Under the pieces are notes generated by a model, which ran no database searches, was not told the origin of the DNA, and saw only the letters and a program-made list of their open reading frames with translations. The position numbers and the translations under genes were made by a program. Below are positions 52,178 through 60,508 of a stretch of DNA of 64,000 nt, one piece after another. The number at the start of each line of letters is the position of its first letter. Within the stretch, counting starts at the first letter, position 1. The stretch is from Paenibacillus thermotolerans (lineage in GTDB: Bacteria > Bacillota > Bacilli > Paenibacillales > YIM-B00363). The stretch is taken from contig NZ_JAQZSG010000018.1 of assembly GCF_028745515.1 (NCBI RefSeq), positions 41,283-105,282 on the forward strand. Reading direction: 5' to 3'.

Positions 52178-53422
52178 TTATGTGCTTATTTTAATATTTT
52201 TTTCGTTATCAAAATTTACCCCTTGGTTTATTACCCAGGCTAAAATCAACATTTCAAGGCACCCTCTAAAAAGCGTCTCTCTATAAATAAAGCAAAGTGC
52301 AAGAGAAACAACATAAATAAGAAGTGCAAATTTATAAATTGTATTAAATTTTGTTTTAAACACTTGAACAACTAAAAAAACAAAGAAAGATAAATACATA
52401 ACAATTCCAAAATAACCAAGTGAGAAAAGAACAGTCAGCCATACATTGTGAAATCCAGTAACGTCATTTGTTTTACTATACATATACGGAGTTGTATCAA
52501 AATTAAATATAAAGTCATTTACTGGTATTATACTTTGAGCCCTTGCACCAAACCCATAACCAAACATTTGATTTGAGATACTGCTCTGAGATAGAAGTTG
52601 TGCAACGTATGCATTTTCAAAACTTCTTCTTCCCAATGATTCTTCAAGACGTAGCAGCTCACTTATCGAAGCAGTAATGTATCCATAGTTAACCCATATT
52701 ACAAATAGGCAAAAACTAAATATAAATGCCATTGCAGAAAATCTTAAAAGCATGTTTCTTTTTTTCAGGTAAATGGTCAGCCCAAGAACTGATATTACAG
52801 AAAAATAAACCATCATGTAGCCTCTAGTGCCGGAAAGCAAAACGCTGATAATAGTGAGTGAAATTATCAGGAAAAAAAACAACACATATAATTTATGCTT
52901 CTTTAATCTGTTTAATACTAAAATAAATAATGGAATAATTGGAATTATAAGACCCGCTCCGATCGGATGAAAATTTAATATCGCTCGTCCGTTATTGCTG
53001 CTATAAAGAAAGACCGACATTAAAATATCAAACAGAATCGCCGCTAAAATTATCCAAATTATGGCTTTGATACTTACTTCAGCAATAAAATTACGATTGA
53101 TCGCAAAATAAAATAAAGGAAAAACAAAAAATAAAATAAAAGTGGAAAGAACTTTGAATGGATCATAAGTAAAAAAGCTAACAACGAGTACGGATACTAA
53201 ATATAAAAAGAAAAAATAATGAAATTTATTAGTGATTATTTTTCCTTTATTGAGAAAGATCAGTACGACGCAAACGAAGAGATAAGCTGGAAAAGGTACA
53301 TCATATTGTTTATAAATATATAGATTTACAGTAAATACAACTGAAGCTGCCAGTACTGGAAGAATAAGACCCCTTTTTAAAAAATAAACTCCAAAAGGCA
53401 CTAGATAAAGTAAGAGAAACAT
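52178..53422 (-). CDS. Wzy-like polysaccharide polymerase (O-antigen ligase family)
   Basis: 414 residues from ATG 53422 behind CGGAGGATAAG. About 11-12 membrane segments with a long outer loop at roughly 245-320 (LLRLEESLGRRSFENAYVAQ, FGYGFGARAQSI), the layout of the Wzy_C/O-antigen ligase family. Sequence conservation in this family is low, so assignment rests on topology and on its place between the initiating transferase and the GT4 gene. Expected role: polymerising lipid-linked repeat units outside the membrane. Confidence 0.82.
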   Translation of the reverse strand: MFLLLYLVPFGVYFLKRGLILPVLAASVVFTVNLYIYKQYDVPFPAYLFVCVVLIFLNKGKIITNKFHYFFFLYLVSVLVVSFFTYDPFKVLSTFILFFVFPLFYFAINRNFIAEVSIKAIIWIILAAILFDILMSVFLYSSNNGRAILNFHPIGAGLIIPIIPLFILVLNRLKKHKLYVLFFFLIISLTIISVLLSGTRGYMMVYFSVISVLGLTIYLKKRNMLLRFSAMAFIFSFCLFVIWVNYGYITASISELLRLEESLGRRSFENAYVAQLLSQSSISNQMFGYGFGARAQSIIPVNDFIFNFDTTPYMYSKTNDVTGFHNVWLTVLFSLGYFGIVMYLSFFVFLVVQVFKTKFNTIYKFALLIYVVSLALCFIYRETLFRGCLEMLILAWVINQGVNFDNEKNIKIST

Positions 53423-53442
53423 CTTATCCTCCGATATAAGTT

Positions 53443-54153
53443 TTAATAAGCACCTTGACGTTTTATCACCTGAATAATTGTTTTCAAAATTATTTTAATA
53501 TCAAAGATGAAAGACTGATTAGATACATAAAATATTTCTAAATCTACTCGCTCCGGATAACCTACCCCGCTCCTACCGCACACTTGCCAATACCCTGTTA
53601 TTCCGGGTTTTACAGAAAGAAATTGGGAAGTCTTTTCCTTGTACTCCTCTAGTTCTTCACGCACTACTGGCCTTGGCCCGACCAAGCTCATCTCGCCCTT
53701 TAATACATTGAATAATTGCGGCAATTCATCGAGACTCGTTCTTCGAAGGAATCTGCCAATTTTCGTTATTCGTGGATCCTCACTTGGCTCCAGTTTATAA
53801 TTGTTTTCCACATATTTTTTATATAGTTCCGGATCAGATAAAAGCCTCTCTTCTGCGTTTGACACCATAGTACGAAACTTGTAAATCTTGAACATTTTTC
53901 CTTTTAGCCCTATACGATTTTGAGAAAAAAAAACTGGCCCGCCGAGGTCTGAGAATATAATCATAATAGAAAGTGCCAGAAGAATCGGAGAAAATATTAT
54001 TAAACCAAATAAAGATCCTACAATATCAATTGCTCTCTTGGAAAATAAATAACTGTACTCGGCGTACGGACTTCGATTCGTCTCTACAGGCAACTGATTG
54101 ATCTGACTTATCGCAATAGCATTTCCATTGTCTTTAACACTAGGAAGACTCAT
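53443..54153 (-). CDS. Initiating undecaprenyl-phosphate sugar transferase
   Basis: 236 residues from ATG 54153 behind AGGAGA. After ~35 residues comes KRAIDIVGSLFGLIIFSPIL with the single membrane hairpin of PF02397 enzymes, then FRTMV, RTSLDELPQLFNVLKGEMSLVGPRP and PGITGYWQVCGR, all strongly conserved. It transfers a sugar phosphate (often galactose- or glucose-1-phosphate) to undecaprenyl phosphate, starting each repeat unit. It lacks the multi-span N-terminal half of WbaP, being the short catalytic form (PglC-like). Confidence 0.93.
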   Translation of the reverse strand: MSLPSVKDNGNAIAISQINQLPVETNRSPYAEYSYLFSKRAIDIVGSLFGLIIFSPILLALSIMIIFSDLGGPVFFSQNRIGLKGKMFKIYKFRTMVSNAEERLLSDPELYKKYVENNYKLEPSEDPRITKIGRFLRRTSLDELPQLFNVLKGEMSLVGPRPVVREELEEYKEKTSQFLSVKPGITGYWQVCGRSGVGYPERVDLEIFYVSNQSFIFDIKIILKTIIQVIKRQGAY

Positions 54154-54180
54154 CGAAAATATCTCCTGCCCTTCCTTCGA

Positions 54181-55071
54181 TTACCCGATTTCCCTATGCA
54201 CTATATTCCGGTACACATAAGATTCCATTGCCCGCAGCAAGTCGCTGCGCAGCTCATCATCCCTCATCGCAAAATCAAGCGTCGTCAAAATAAATCCGAG
54301 TTTCTCCCCAACGTCATAGCGAATCCCCTCGAAGTGATATGCATTGACGCCTTGCAGATCATTGAGCTTCTGAATTGCATCCGTAAGCTGGATTTCGCCG
54401 CCTGCGCCTTGCTCTTGGGTTGCAAGAATTTCAAATATAGCCGAATCCAATATGTATCTACCCATGATCGCCAGATTCGAAGGCGCAGTCCCTGGGGCCG
54501 GCTTTTCAACAAAACTATTCACCTGATAGAGGCGACCGTTCTTATTCAGCGGATCGATAATCCCATAACGCACCGTTTCCTGCTCAGGTACCGGCTGCAC
54601 GCCGATGACCGACTTACCTGTCGGCTCATACTGGCGCATCAATTGCTGCAGCGCCGGTATCTCCGCATGGACAATATCGTCACCCAACAGCACCGCGAAC
54701 GGCTCGTCGCCAATAAACCTTCTTGCGCACCATACGGCGTGGCCTAATCCTTTCGGCTCCTTTTGGCGAATATAATGAATATCGACGGAGGCAGGCCGCC
54801 GTACTTCCTCCAGAAGCTTCAGCTTCCCTTTTTCGAACAAATTCGTCTCAAGCTCGAAAGCGTTGTCAAAGTGATCCTCAATCGCTCGCTTCCCCTTTCC
54901 GGTGACGATAATAATATCTTCAATTCCAGCCGCTACCGCCTCCTCGACGATGTACTGAATGGTAGGTTTGTTGATGATCGGCAGCATCTCCTTGGGCATT
55001 GCCTTCGTTGCCGGCAAAAATCTCGTACCTAACCCGGCCGCTGGTATGATTGCTTTTCTGACCCTTTTCAA
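54181..55071 (-). CDS. galU: UTP-glucose-1-phosphate uridylyltransferase
   Basis: 296 residues from TTG 55071, chosen because AGGAGG ends 9 bases before it; a longer frame to 55101 lacks such a site. [27 protein letters not shown] is the nucleotide-binding start; [20 protein letters not shown] and [17 protein letters not shown] complete the GalU/GtaB pattern. It provides UDP-glucose for the polymer. It is the first gene after the EAR-like RNA element. Confidence 0.95.
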   Translation of the reverse strand: MKRVRKAIIPAAGLGTRFLPATKAMPKEMLPIINKPTIQYIVEEAVAAGIEDIIIVTGKGKRAIEDHFDNAFELETNLFEKGKLKLLEEVRRPASVDIHYIRQKEPKGLGHAVWCARRFIGDEPFAVLLGDDIVHAEIPALQQLMRQYEPTGKSVIGVQPVPEQETVRYGIIDPLNKNGRLYQVNSFVEKPAPGTAPSNLAIMGRYILDSAIFEILATQEQGAGGEIQLTDAIQKLNDLQGVNAYHFEGIRYDVGEKLGFILTTLDFAMRDDELRSDLLRAMESYVYRNIVHREIG

Positions 55072-55124
55072 CCGAAATAACCTCCTATAAATAAAACTCA
55101 TAAAAATTTAAAGTTTAGATGAAA

Positions 55125-55285
55125 TCTCCAGATCTAACGGCTTCGCAAGAAACCGCCACATCTCGAGCTTTTATCAACATCAGCTGTAAAAGCTGCGGGG
55201 CATCAAACCCCACCTCACGCCACACCACCGACGATCAACGTCTAAGGTCACGAGAACCCACAGCATGGCCGAGTGCCTACAGTGA
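55125..55285 (-). ncRNA. EAR/epsC-like antitermination RNA element (candidate)
   Basis: The 314-base gap between the kinase and galU holds no ORF but several strong hairpins: CGGTTTC-TTGC-GAAGCCG (55138-55155), AGCTTTTA / TAAAAGCT (55166-55194) and GGGG-TTTGATG-CCCC (55197-55211), plus a GGCACTCGGCCATG segment further upstream. In B. subtilis the EAR element lies at the same place, directly after the epsB kinase gene, and lets RNA polymerase pass distal terminators. Position and structure match; sequence class is not verified. On the plus strand 55286-55385 shows nothing else. Confidence 0.6.
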
Positions 55286-55385
55286 TAAAGGTACAGTAGA
55301 CATTACCTATTACATCACAAAATATTATAGGTATTTCCTATAAAATATGACTATGAAGCTCCATTTCGAAGTTGTTCCCTCGAAA

Positions 55386-56084
55386 TTAGTTGCTTTCTTG
55401 TTGCTTGCTTTCGTAATAGTAATACTGGGCGTCAGTTTTTCTGCGCTTCACGTTGTTTAGTACGACACCTAGCAATCTGGCTTTCACATGATCTAATCCT
55501 GTCTTTACTTTCATAGCCGCTTGACGCTTTACTTTCCCTGTTTTCACAACCATTAATACTCCGTCGCACTTGGCGGCCACAATCAGAGCGTCAGCCACCA
55601 CAAGCGACGGCGGCGTATCGATAATGACAATGTCGAACTTCTCTTTTAAGTCGACAATGAGTTGGGCCATGCGGTTGGAAGCCAACATCTCCGCCGGGTT
55701 CGGCGGTATCGGTCCCGATGTAAGAACCGATAAGTTTTCGATATGCGTATCTGCTACCACTTCAGAGAGGACTGTACGGTTTGCAAGAAGATTCGTTAAA
55801 CCGTAACGATTATCTTTATTAAAAATGCGATGAATCGTCGGTTTGCGAAGATCGGCATCTACCAGAACGACTTTCTTCTCGACCTGGGCAAATGCCGCGG
55901 CCAAATTCACGGCTGTCGTCGTTTTCCCTTCTTCCGGTTGGGAAGAGGTAATCATTATCGCCTTAATTTCTTGATCGACGGAAGAGAACTCGATATTCGT
56001 TCGCAGCGTCCTATACGCCTCGGATATCGGAGATCTCGGGTTAATATCCATGATCAACGGACGTTCAATGATTGACCGTGGCAT
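55386..56084 (-). CDS. Bacterial tyrosine kinase (CpsD/CapB/EpsB type)
   Basis: 232 residues from ATG 56084 behind GGGGAGG; its start overlaps the modulator gene by 20 bases. Walker A TSSQPEEGKTTTAVN, Walker A' VVLVDADLRKP and Walker B IVIIDTPPS define a BY-kinase, and the C-terminus carries the autophosphorylated tyrosine cluster YYYYES. It controls chain length and export together with the CpsC-like membrane modulator encoded upstream and the CpsB-like phosphatase. Confidence 0.94.
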   Translation of the reverse strand: MPRSIIERPLIMDINPRSPISEAYRTLRTNIEFSSVDQEIKAIMITSSQPEEGKTTTAVNLAAAFAQVEKKVVLVDADLRKPTIHRIFNKDNRYGLTNLLANRTVLSEVVADTHIENLSVLTSGPIPPNPAEMLASNRMAQLIVDLKEKFDIVIIDTPPSLVVADALIVAAKCDGVLMVVKTGKVKRQAAMKVKTGLDHVKARLLGVVLNNVKRRKTDAQYYYYESKQQESN

Positions 56085-56823
56085 ACGGCACCTCCCCTAC
56101 TTTCCGATCGGAAGCTTTCACTTTTCTCGGATGTATATCCTTTTGCTTCATTACAGCGATTACCGCTAACGTCGGGACGCCGAGAAGTGCCCCGATATCT
56201 TCTTCCGATTTGATCGTATCGTCCAAATATTCAATGAGAAACACGACGCCTATCGAGAACATGAATGCTGCGACGAAACTTATGATGATGTTTAAAACCG
56301 GATTCGGCTTTACCGGTTTCGGGTTTTTTATCATTTTCGCTTCATTTAATATTTTCACATTATCGACTTTCATGATCGTCGGAATGGATTGCTTAAATAC
56401 CTTAGAAACCGCGTTGGCAATATTCACAGCCTTTTTGTACGAATAATCCTCAACCGTTATCGTCATTACCTGGGTATTGTTTACGGAACTCACCTTTACT
56501 TTGTCTATGAGTTTCTCAGCCGTGAGCTTAAACTCCGGATGCTGCTCTACAACCTTATCCATAATGGCGGTTGTTCTAATGATTTCTTTATAAGTTGAAA
56601 TTAAAAGGATATTTGCGTTCATTTCACTTACATTTAACTGCTGGATGATTCCGGCGTTATCGTCCGATTTGTTCACAATAATCTTCGTCGAAGCTTGATA
56701 AACGGGCTGCATAAAGTAATAACTTACAATTGCTGTGGCAGTGCATGAAACAATAACGACAAGAGCGATGAGCCAAAGCCATTTCTTAAGGATCCTGCCG
56801 TAATCCTTTAATTCGAGTTCCAT
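56065..56823 (-). CDS. Wzz/CpsC-type chain-length modulator of the tyrosine kinase
   Basis: 252 residues from ATG 56823 behind GGAGGTAACTG. Two membrane segments (about 16-38 and 172-194) flank an outer coiled domain; the Pro-rich motif before the second segment (KNPKPVKPNPVLNIII) is diagnostic. The C-terminal tail would reach the CpsD kinase in the cytoplasm. It is 41 residues longer at the C-terminus than minimal members. Overlap with the kinase gene indicates coupled translation. Confidence 0.93.
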   Translation of the reverse strand: MELELKDYGRILKKWLWLIALVVIVSCTATAIVSYYFMQPVYQASTKIIVNKSDDNAGIIQQLNVSEMNANILLISTYKEIIRTTAIMDKVVEQHPEFKLTAEKLIDKVKVSSVNNTQVMTITVEDYSYKKAVNIANAVSKVFKQSIPTIMKVDNVKILNEAKMIKNPKPVKPNPVLNIIISFVAAFMFSIGVVFLIEYLDDTIKSEEDIGALLGVPTLAVIAVMKQKDIHPRKVKASDRKVGEVPYATVNH

Positions 56824-56849
56824 CAGTTACCTCCATTGCCCCGATTAGG

Positions 56850-56876
56850 GGATCCTCCTCCGGTAGGAGGAGGATC
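56850..56876. other. Strong hairpin between the SLH gene and the chain-length modulator gene
   Basis: GATCCTCCTCC / GGAGGAGGATC perfect 11-bp stem with a GGTA loop (plus strand). No T tract follows on the minus strand, so it may stabilise or set the processing of the upstream SLH message rather than terminate it. Confidence 0.6.
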
Positions 56877-56887
56877 ATCGCGTATGA

Positions 56888-59398
56888 TTATTTGCTGTTC
56901 AATACACGGTACATGAGAACGGCCGCTTGAGCTCTTGTCGCATAGCTGTTCGGATCGAACACCCCGCTGCGAACTCCTTGCATCAGTTCTTCCTTCACCA
57001 TGAGCGCCGCCCCCGCTTTGAGGCTCTTCGGAATTTTATCCGCATCTCGGAACGCGCCCAACGTCTGGTCAATGTTCTTCGCGTCATGGAAATCTTTAAC
57101 GCTCTTAAGGGCGCGTGCCGTCATTGTCGCCATCTCCGCACGAGTGATCGGCGAATTCGGATCGAACGTTTCGGCGGAGCGGCCGGTTACGACACCGGCC
57201 TTAACGGCAGCCGCAACATAAGGTGTAAACCAGTCGCTATCATTTACATCTTTGAACCGATGAGTAGCTTTGGCGTCCTCCAAATGGAACATTACGACAA
57301 GCATCTTTGCGAATTCGGCGCGAGTCACGTTCTCATTAGGGGCGAATTGCCCTGCGGACCGTCCGTTAAATACGCCTTTCGCAGCCGTTACTTCGATCGC
57401 CCGGCCTGCCCAAGCCGCCACCGAGCCGACATCGTCGAACGTCACTTTATTTTCGATGACAACGTACGTGGACAGACTGTTCCTTTCTACTTCAACATAT
57501 CCGCCGCTGCTGTCGAACATTCCGCCCACAACCTGCGGTTTGCCGTCTACGATCTTGACCGCAACAAGCCGTTCTTGATCGAACCCGTTCGGATTTTTCA
57601 CCGGCATCCGAAGCAGCAGAGGCTTGCTGAATGAGGTGATCAGTTCGCCGTTCTCTCTCACTTCCAAATCGTATACATCCGAGCCAATTGCAAACGATGT
57701 GGCGTTGGAAGCAACGGAAGGGTCGAGCTTGCTAATGGACAGCGACACATCGCCGGTGAACCCGCCTGACGTATCCAAGGACAAACCGACTCCGTTGAAG
57801 ACACCGGTTATTCTTCCGATCCCATAGGACGCTGCAGCGCTCATCATATCCTTCGGAATCGTCAATTCCGAGGCGTCTCCTTCGCCGATATACAATGTCA
57901 TCTCAACAACCGCAGGTTTCATACTCGGGTCGATGGATGCCAGCATATCATTTAACATTTTCGCCTGCTCCTGGATCGTCTTCATCAATTCCACAAATTG
58001 CTGCTTATCTTGTTCGCTGAACTTGAGCACTTTCTTGCCGTTCTCTTCTTTAACTAAGCCGGAGAGATCGACGGTCGCAAGCTTTCGGATTTCGGCGGCA
58101 ACGAGATCTCTTGCCTCTCTTGCGGCTTTCTCCGCCAGATGAGCCTTCTGATCTTCCGAGAGCCCCGACGTGTTTTGCTCGAATTGTTTCTTCAGATCGC
58201 TTATTTTTCCTTGCAAATTCGTGATGGTTTCCGGAGGAATCGTCGGAAGCTCTATTTTAGGTTGAGTCGGCGTTGGAGTCGGAGCTGTAGTCGACGGCGA
58301 AGTCGGTGTCGGGGTCGGCGTAACGCCTCCACCGCTGTTGGCCGTTAAGGTTACATCGTGCTCCAATATTTTTTTCACGATAAACTTCGTTTCCACTTTG
58401 ACCCTAATCGATGCCGTTGTATTGCCGCTCTTAAGAATGAAATTGCCGTTGGAATCGACGGTCACCTTGGAGCTTTCCCCGCTAACGATCGACCAAGTTA
58501 ACACGCTGTTCGGCACAAGCTTCTCTAAAATCGTCAGCTTTGGAGTCACCGTCCGGCCGTCGCCGCTAACATCGTATGAAAACCGCGCTTGCGTTTTAAT
58601 ATAAGCGATGGCAAATGCGTCTCGCGCTTTTTGCTGCGGATCGGTATATCCCCCCAGACTGTTCTTGGCGGAAATTACATCTCCGGCGGTAATGCCGAGC
58701 CCGTTCAAAATTTTAGCGAAGGTTAAGGATTGGCCGATTGTGCCGCTCATCACCTCTTCAACCGATTCGTTAATCAATGTGGAAACTTTGGATCGATTCA
58801 GGCCAATGGCTAATAGTTCATCGCTGTTCATCGATTGGAGCTTTCCTTTGAAGCTATTCTCAACCGCCGTGTAAAAATCGATGATGTCGTTGAAGCCGAT
58901 TTCGTTCAACCCGCCTGACACTCCGCCCAGCTGGGCCAGTTGATTCATCAGCTTCCGGTAATCCGCATTCGTGCGGATCGCTTCCAGCTTGCTTAAATCG
59001 GAATCGTAGACGATTCCGAATTTCGAAATAAATTCGGCGATCTTAGCTTCCGTAACCATGTCGTACTGGGCCGGATCCGACGCCTCGTTTTTCTTGCTCG
59101 AAATTTTCGACCAAATGTTTTGGATTAATTCGGGATGGCCTGCTACTTGGACCCACTTGTCTCTTGCAGCCCGTACGTCGGCGGCGTCCGCCGGATCCTC
59201 CAGAAGCTTGCCGTGAATTTCTTGCAGCTTCGCAATAAACGGAGCGGCTGCTCCCGGCAACGCTGCAGCGTACGCTGTGCCTGCGAAGCGCAAGCCCGAT
59301 ATCCCGGATGTATTCCATCCGTTCAGCGGCACTGCCGCTACGCTCCCTAATACCAAACTTGCTGCTAAAGTTGATACTGCGACCTTCTTTTTCAACAC
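56888..59398 (-). CDS. S-layer homology (SLH) surface protein in the EPS operon
   Basis: 836 residues from GTG 59398 behind GAGGTGG. A signal peptide ends near GTAYAA (residue ~44). Residues ~50-360 have no recognised family but include a region like bacterial Ig domains near 285-355; a Thr/Pro stalk (TPTPTPTSPSTTAPTPTPTQ) follows, then a helical part. Three SLH modules end the protein (VAAWAGRAIEVTAAKGVFNG, VNDSDWFTPYVAAAVKAGVV, and ARAQAAVLMYRVLNSK). SLH domains bind pyruvylated wall polysaccharide, so it probably anchors the exopolysaccharide, or its assembly machinery, to the cell surface. Placement inside the EPS operon is notable. Confidence 0.88.
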   Translation of the reverse strand: MLKKKVAVSTLAASLVLGSVAAVPLNGWNTSGISGLRFAGTAYAAALPGAAAPFIAKLQEIHGKLLEDPADAADVRAARDKWVQVAGHPELIQNIWSKISSKKNEASDPAQYDMVTEAKIAEFISKFGIVYDSDLSKLEAIRTNADYRKLMNQLAQLGGVSGGLNEIGFNDIIDFYTAVENSFKGKLQSMNSDELLAIGLNRSKVSTLINESVEEVMSGTIGQSLTFAKILNGLGITAGDVISAKNSLGGYTDPQQKARDAFAIAYIKTQARFSYDVSGDGRTVTPKLTILEKLVPNSVLTWSIVSGESSKVTVDSNGNFILKSGNTTASIRVKVETKFIVKKILEHDVTLTANSGGGVTPTPTPTSPSTTAPTPTPTQPKIELPTIPPETITNLQGKISDLKKQFEQNTSGLSEDQKAHLAEKAAREARDLVAAEIRKLATVDLSGLVKEENGKKVLKFSEQDKQQFVELMKTIQEQAKMLNDMLASIDPSMKPAVVEMTLYIGEGDASELTIPKDMMSAAASYGIGRITGVFNGVGLSLDTSGGFTGDVSLSISKLDPSVASNATSFAIGSDVYDLEVRENGELITSFSKPLLLRMPVKNPNGFDQERLVAVKIVDGKPQVVGGMFDSSGGYVEVERNSLSTYVVIENKVTFDDVGSVAAWAGRAIEVTAAKGVFNGRSAGQFAPNENVTRAEFAKMLVVMFHLEDAKATHRFKDVNDSDWFTPYVAAAVKAGVVTGRSAETFDPNSPITRAEMATMTARALKSVKDFHDAKNIDQTLGAFRDADKIPKSLKAGAALMVKEELMQGVRSGVFDPNSYATRAQAAVLMYRVLNSK

Positions 59399-59421
59399 GC
59401 TGATTCCACCTCAACTATTTA

Positions 59422-60198
59422 TTAACTCTTTATTGCAAAAAATCGGGAGAAATGAATTCCGGACAGTCTGACCGGCTGCATTTTTTCGATCGACCGGTTT
59501 GCGACCAAACACTCGGCATTATGTATGTAGTAATTGCTGTACTGATTGCCTAGGGAATCACGGATCATTTCATAGGCTTCTTTTAATTGAAAGCCTCTGC
59601 TTGCCGCATGATGTGCATCCGATGCTACAAAATGAATCAAGTTCTGCTTGCATAACCGGAACGAAAGCTTTTGCAGCTTTTTGCCGAAATAACCGGTTAT
59701 GCTATGCGCTGTTAACTGGCATAACGCTCCTCGCTCTACCAAATCGAATAAAAGATCCGGCTTCTTGACAAAAGCGGCGTTTCGTTCCGGATGCGCGATG
59801 ACGGGCGTCAGCCCCATGACCTGCATTTCATAAAACAGATCGAAGATCGGTTCCGCCAGCTGATGCTGTGAAATCTCGATCAACACGTATTGGCTGCCGG
59901 AAAGAGGGACCAATCTGCCTTCCAAGTAATCCTCAACAAATTTGCTGTACATTCTAATTTCTTGGCCGGCCAATACGGTGAGAGGAATGCCGGCAGTTTG
60001 CAGCGTGGCGTTTAGGCTTCTGACCGCATGATGCACAAAGTACGAATCGTTATGGTAGAAACCGTCCGCGTGATGAGGCGTTGCAATGATCGTGCGGATC
60101 CCTTGATCCACTGCATGCCGGGCCATGTCCAGAGCCTCCTGCTCGTTGCCCGCACCGTCGTCAAGCCCCGGCAAAATATGACAATGGATGTCAATCAT
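59422..60198 (-). CDS. Tyrosine-protein phosphatase, PHP type (CpsB/CapC/YwqE)
   Basis: 258 residues from ATG 60198 behind GGAGGG (GTG one codon earlier is possible). IDIHCHILPGLDDGA is the diagnostic metal-binding start; ATPHH, GQEIR, IEISQH, IAHPERN and VASDAHH provide further ligands of the trinuclear manganese site. It dephosphorylates the CpsD-like kinase and so cycles export. It is the first gene of the EPS operon, 205 bases from the predicted promoter. Confidence 0.94.
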   Translation of the reverse strand: MIDIHCHILPGLDDGAGNEQEALDMARHAVDQGIRTIIATPHHADGFYHNDSYFVHHAVRSLNATLQTAGIPLTVLAGQEIRMYSKFVEDYLEGRLVPLSGSQYVLIEISQHQLAEPIFDLFYEMQVMGLTPVIAHPERNAAFVKKPDLLFDLVERGALCQLTAHSITGYFGKKLQKLSFRLCKQNLIHFVASDAHHAASRGFQLKEAYEMIRDSLGNQYSNYYIHNAECLVANRSIEKMQPVRLSGIHFSRFFAIKS

Positions 60199-60255
60199 CA
60201 CTGCCCTCCTTATTTCTAATCGTCAGTGCATTTTGATGTAAAATGATGTATGATT

Positions 60256-60345
60256 AAAATTGTTTGGTTATGCTTCGCGCCGAGAGGTAGTCGCTAGAGA
60301 GGCAGAACATGGAGCAAGCGTACCGGAACAAAGGCACACAATTTT
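60256..60345. ncRNA. Possible structured leader element of the EPS operon
   Basis: AAAATTGT (60256-60263) and ACAATTTT (60338-60345) form a closing stem around ~75 bases of G/C-richer sequence containing two GAGAGG copies. It lies within the predicted 5' untranslated region of the operon (minus strand), but the fold can form from either strand. No known class recognised. Confidence 0.35.
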
Positions 60346-60374
60346 TAGAATACTGAATTCTTTTTATGGTACTT

Positions 60375-60391
60375 TGATACTATTTGTATCA
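60375..60391. promoter_or_regulatory. XRE operator, EPS-proximal copy
   Basis: TGATAC-TATTT-GTATCA, 41 bp (about four helical turns) from the copy at 60416-60432, and downstream of the predicted EPS transcription start. Two-site cooperative binding is plausible. Confidence 0.7.
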
Positions 60392-60409
60392 TTTATTTTC
60401 ACTTCCTTC

Positions 60410-60438
60410 ATCCTATGATACACTTTGTATCATGTCAA
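60410..60438 (-). promoter_or_regulatory. EPS operon promoter with operator filling the spacer
   Basis: On the minus strand TTGACA (60438-60433), a 17-bp spacer that is exactly the palindrome TGATAC-AAAGT-GTATCA, then TAGGAT (60415-60410). An operator filling the spacer of a good promoter indicates repression by steric exclusion. The divergent XRE protein is the obvious ligand. Confidence 0.75.
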
Positions 60439-60508
60439 GTATATTTTTTTTAGTTTTGTCGTTTTTCCTCAGATTGTTGAAAAGTAAAGAATTATGAAAG
60501 GAGCCACT

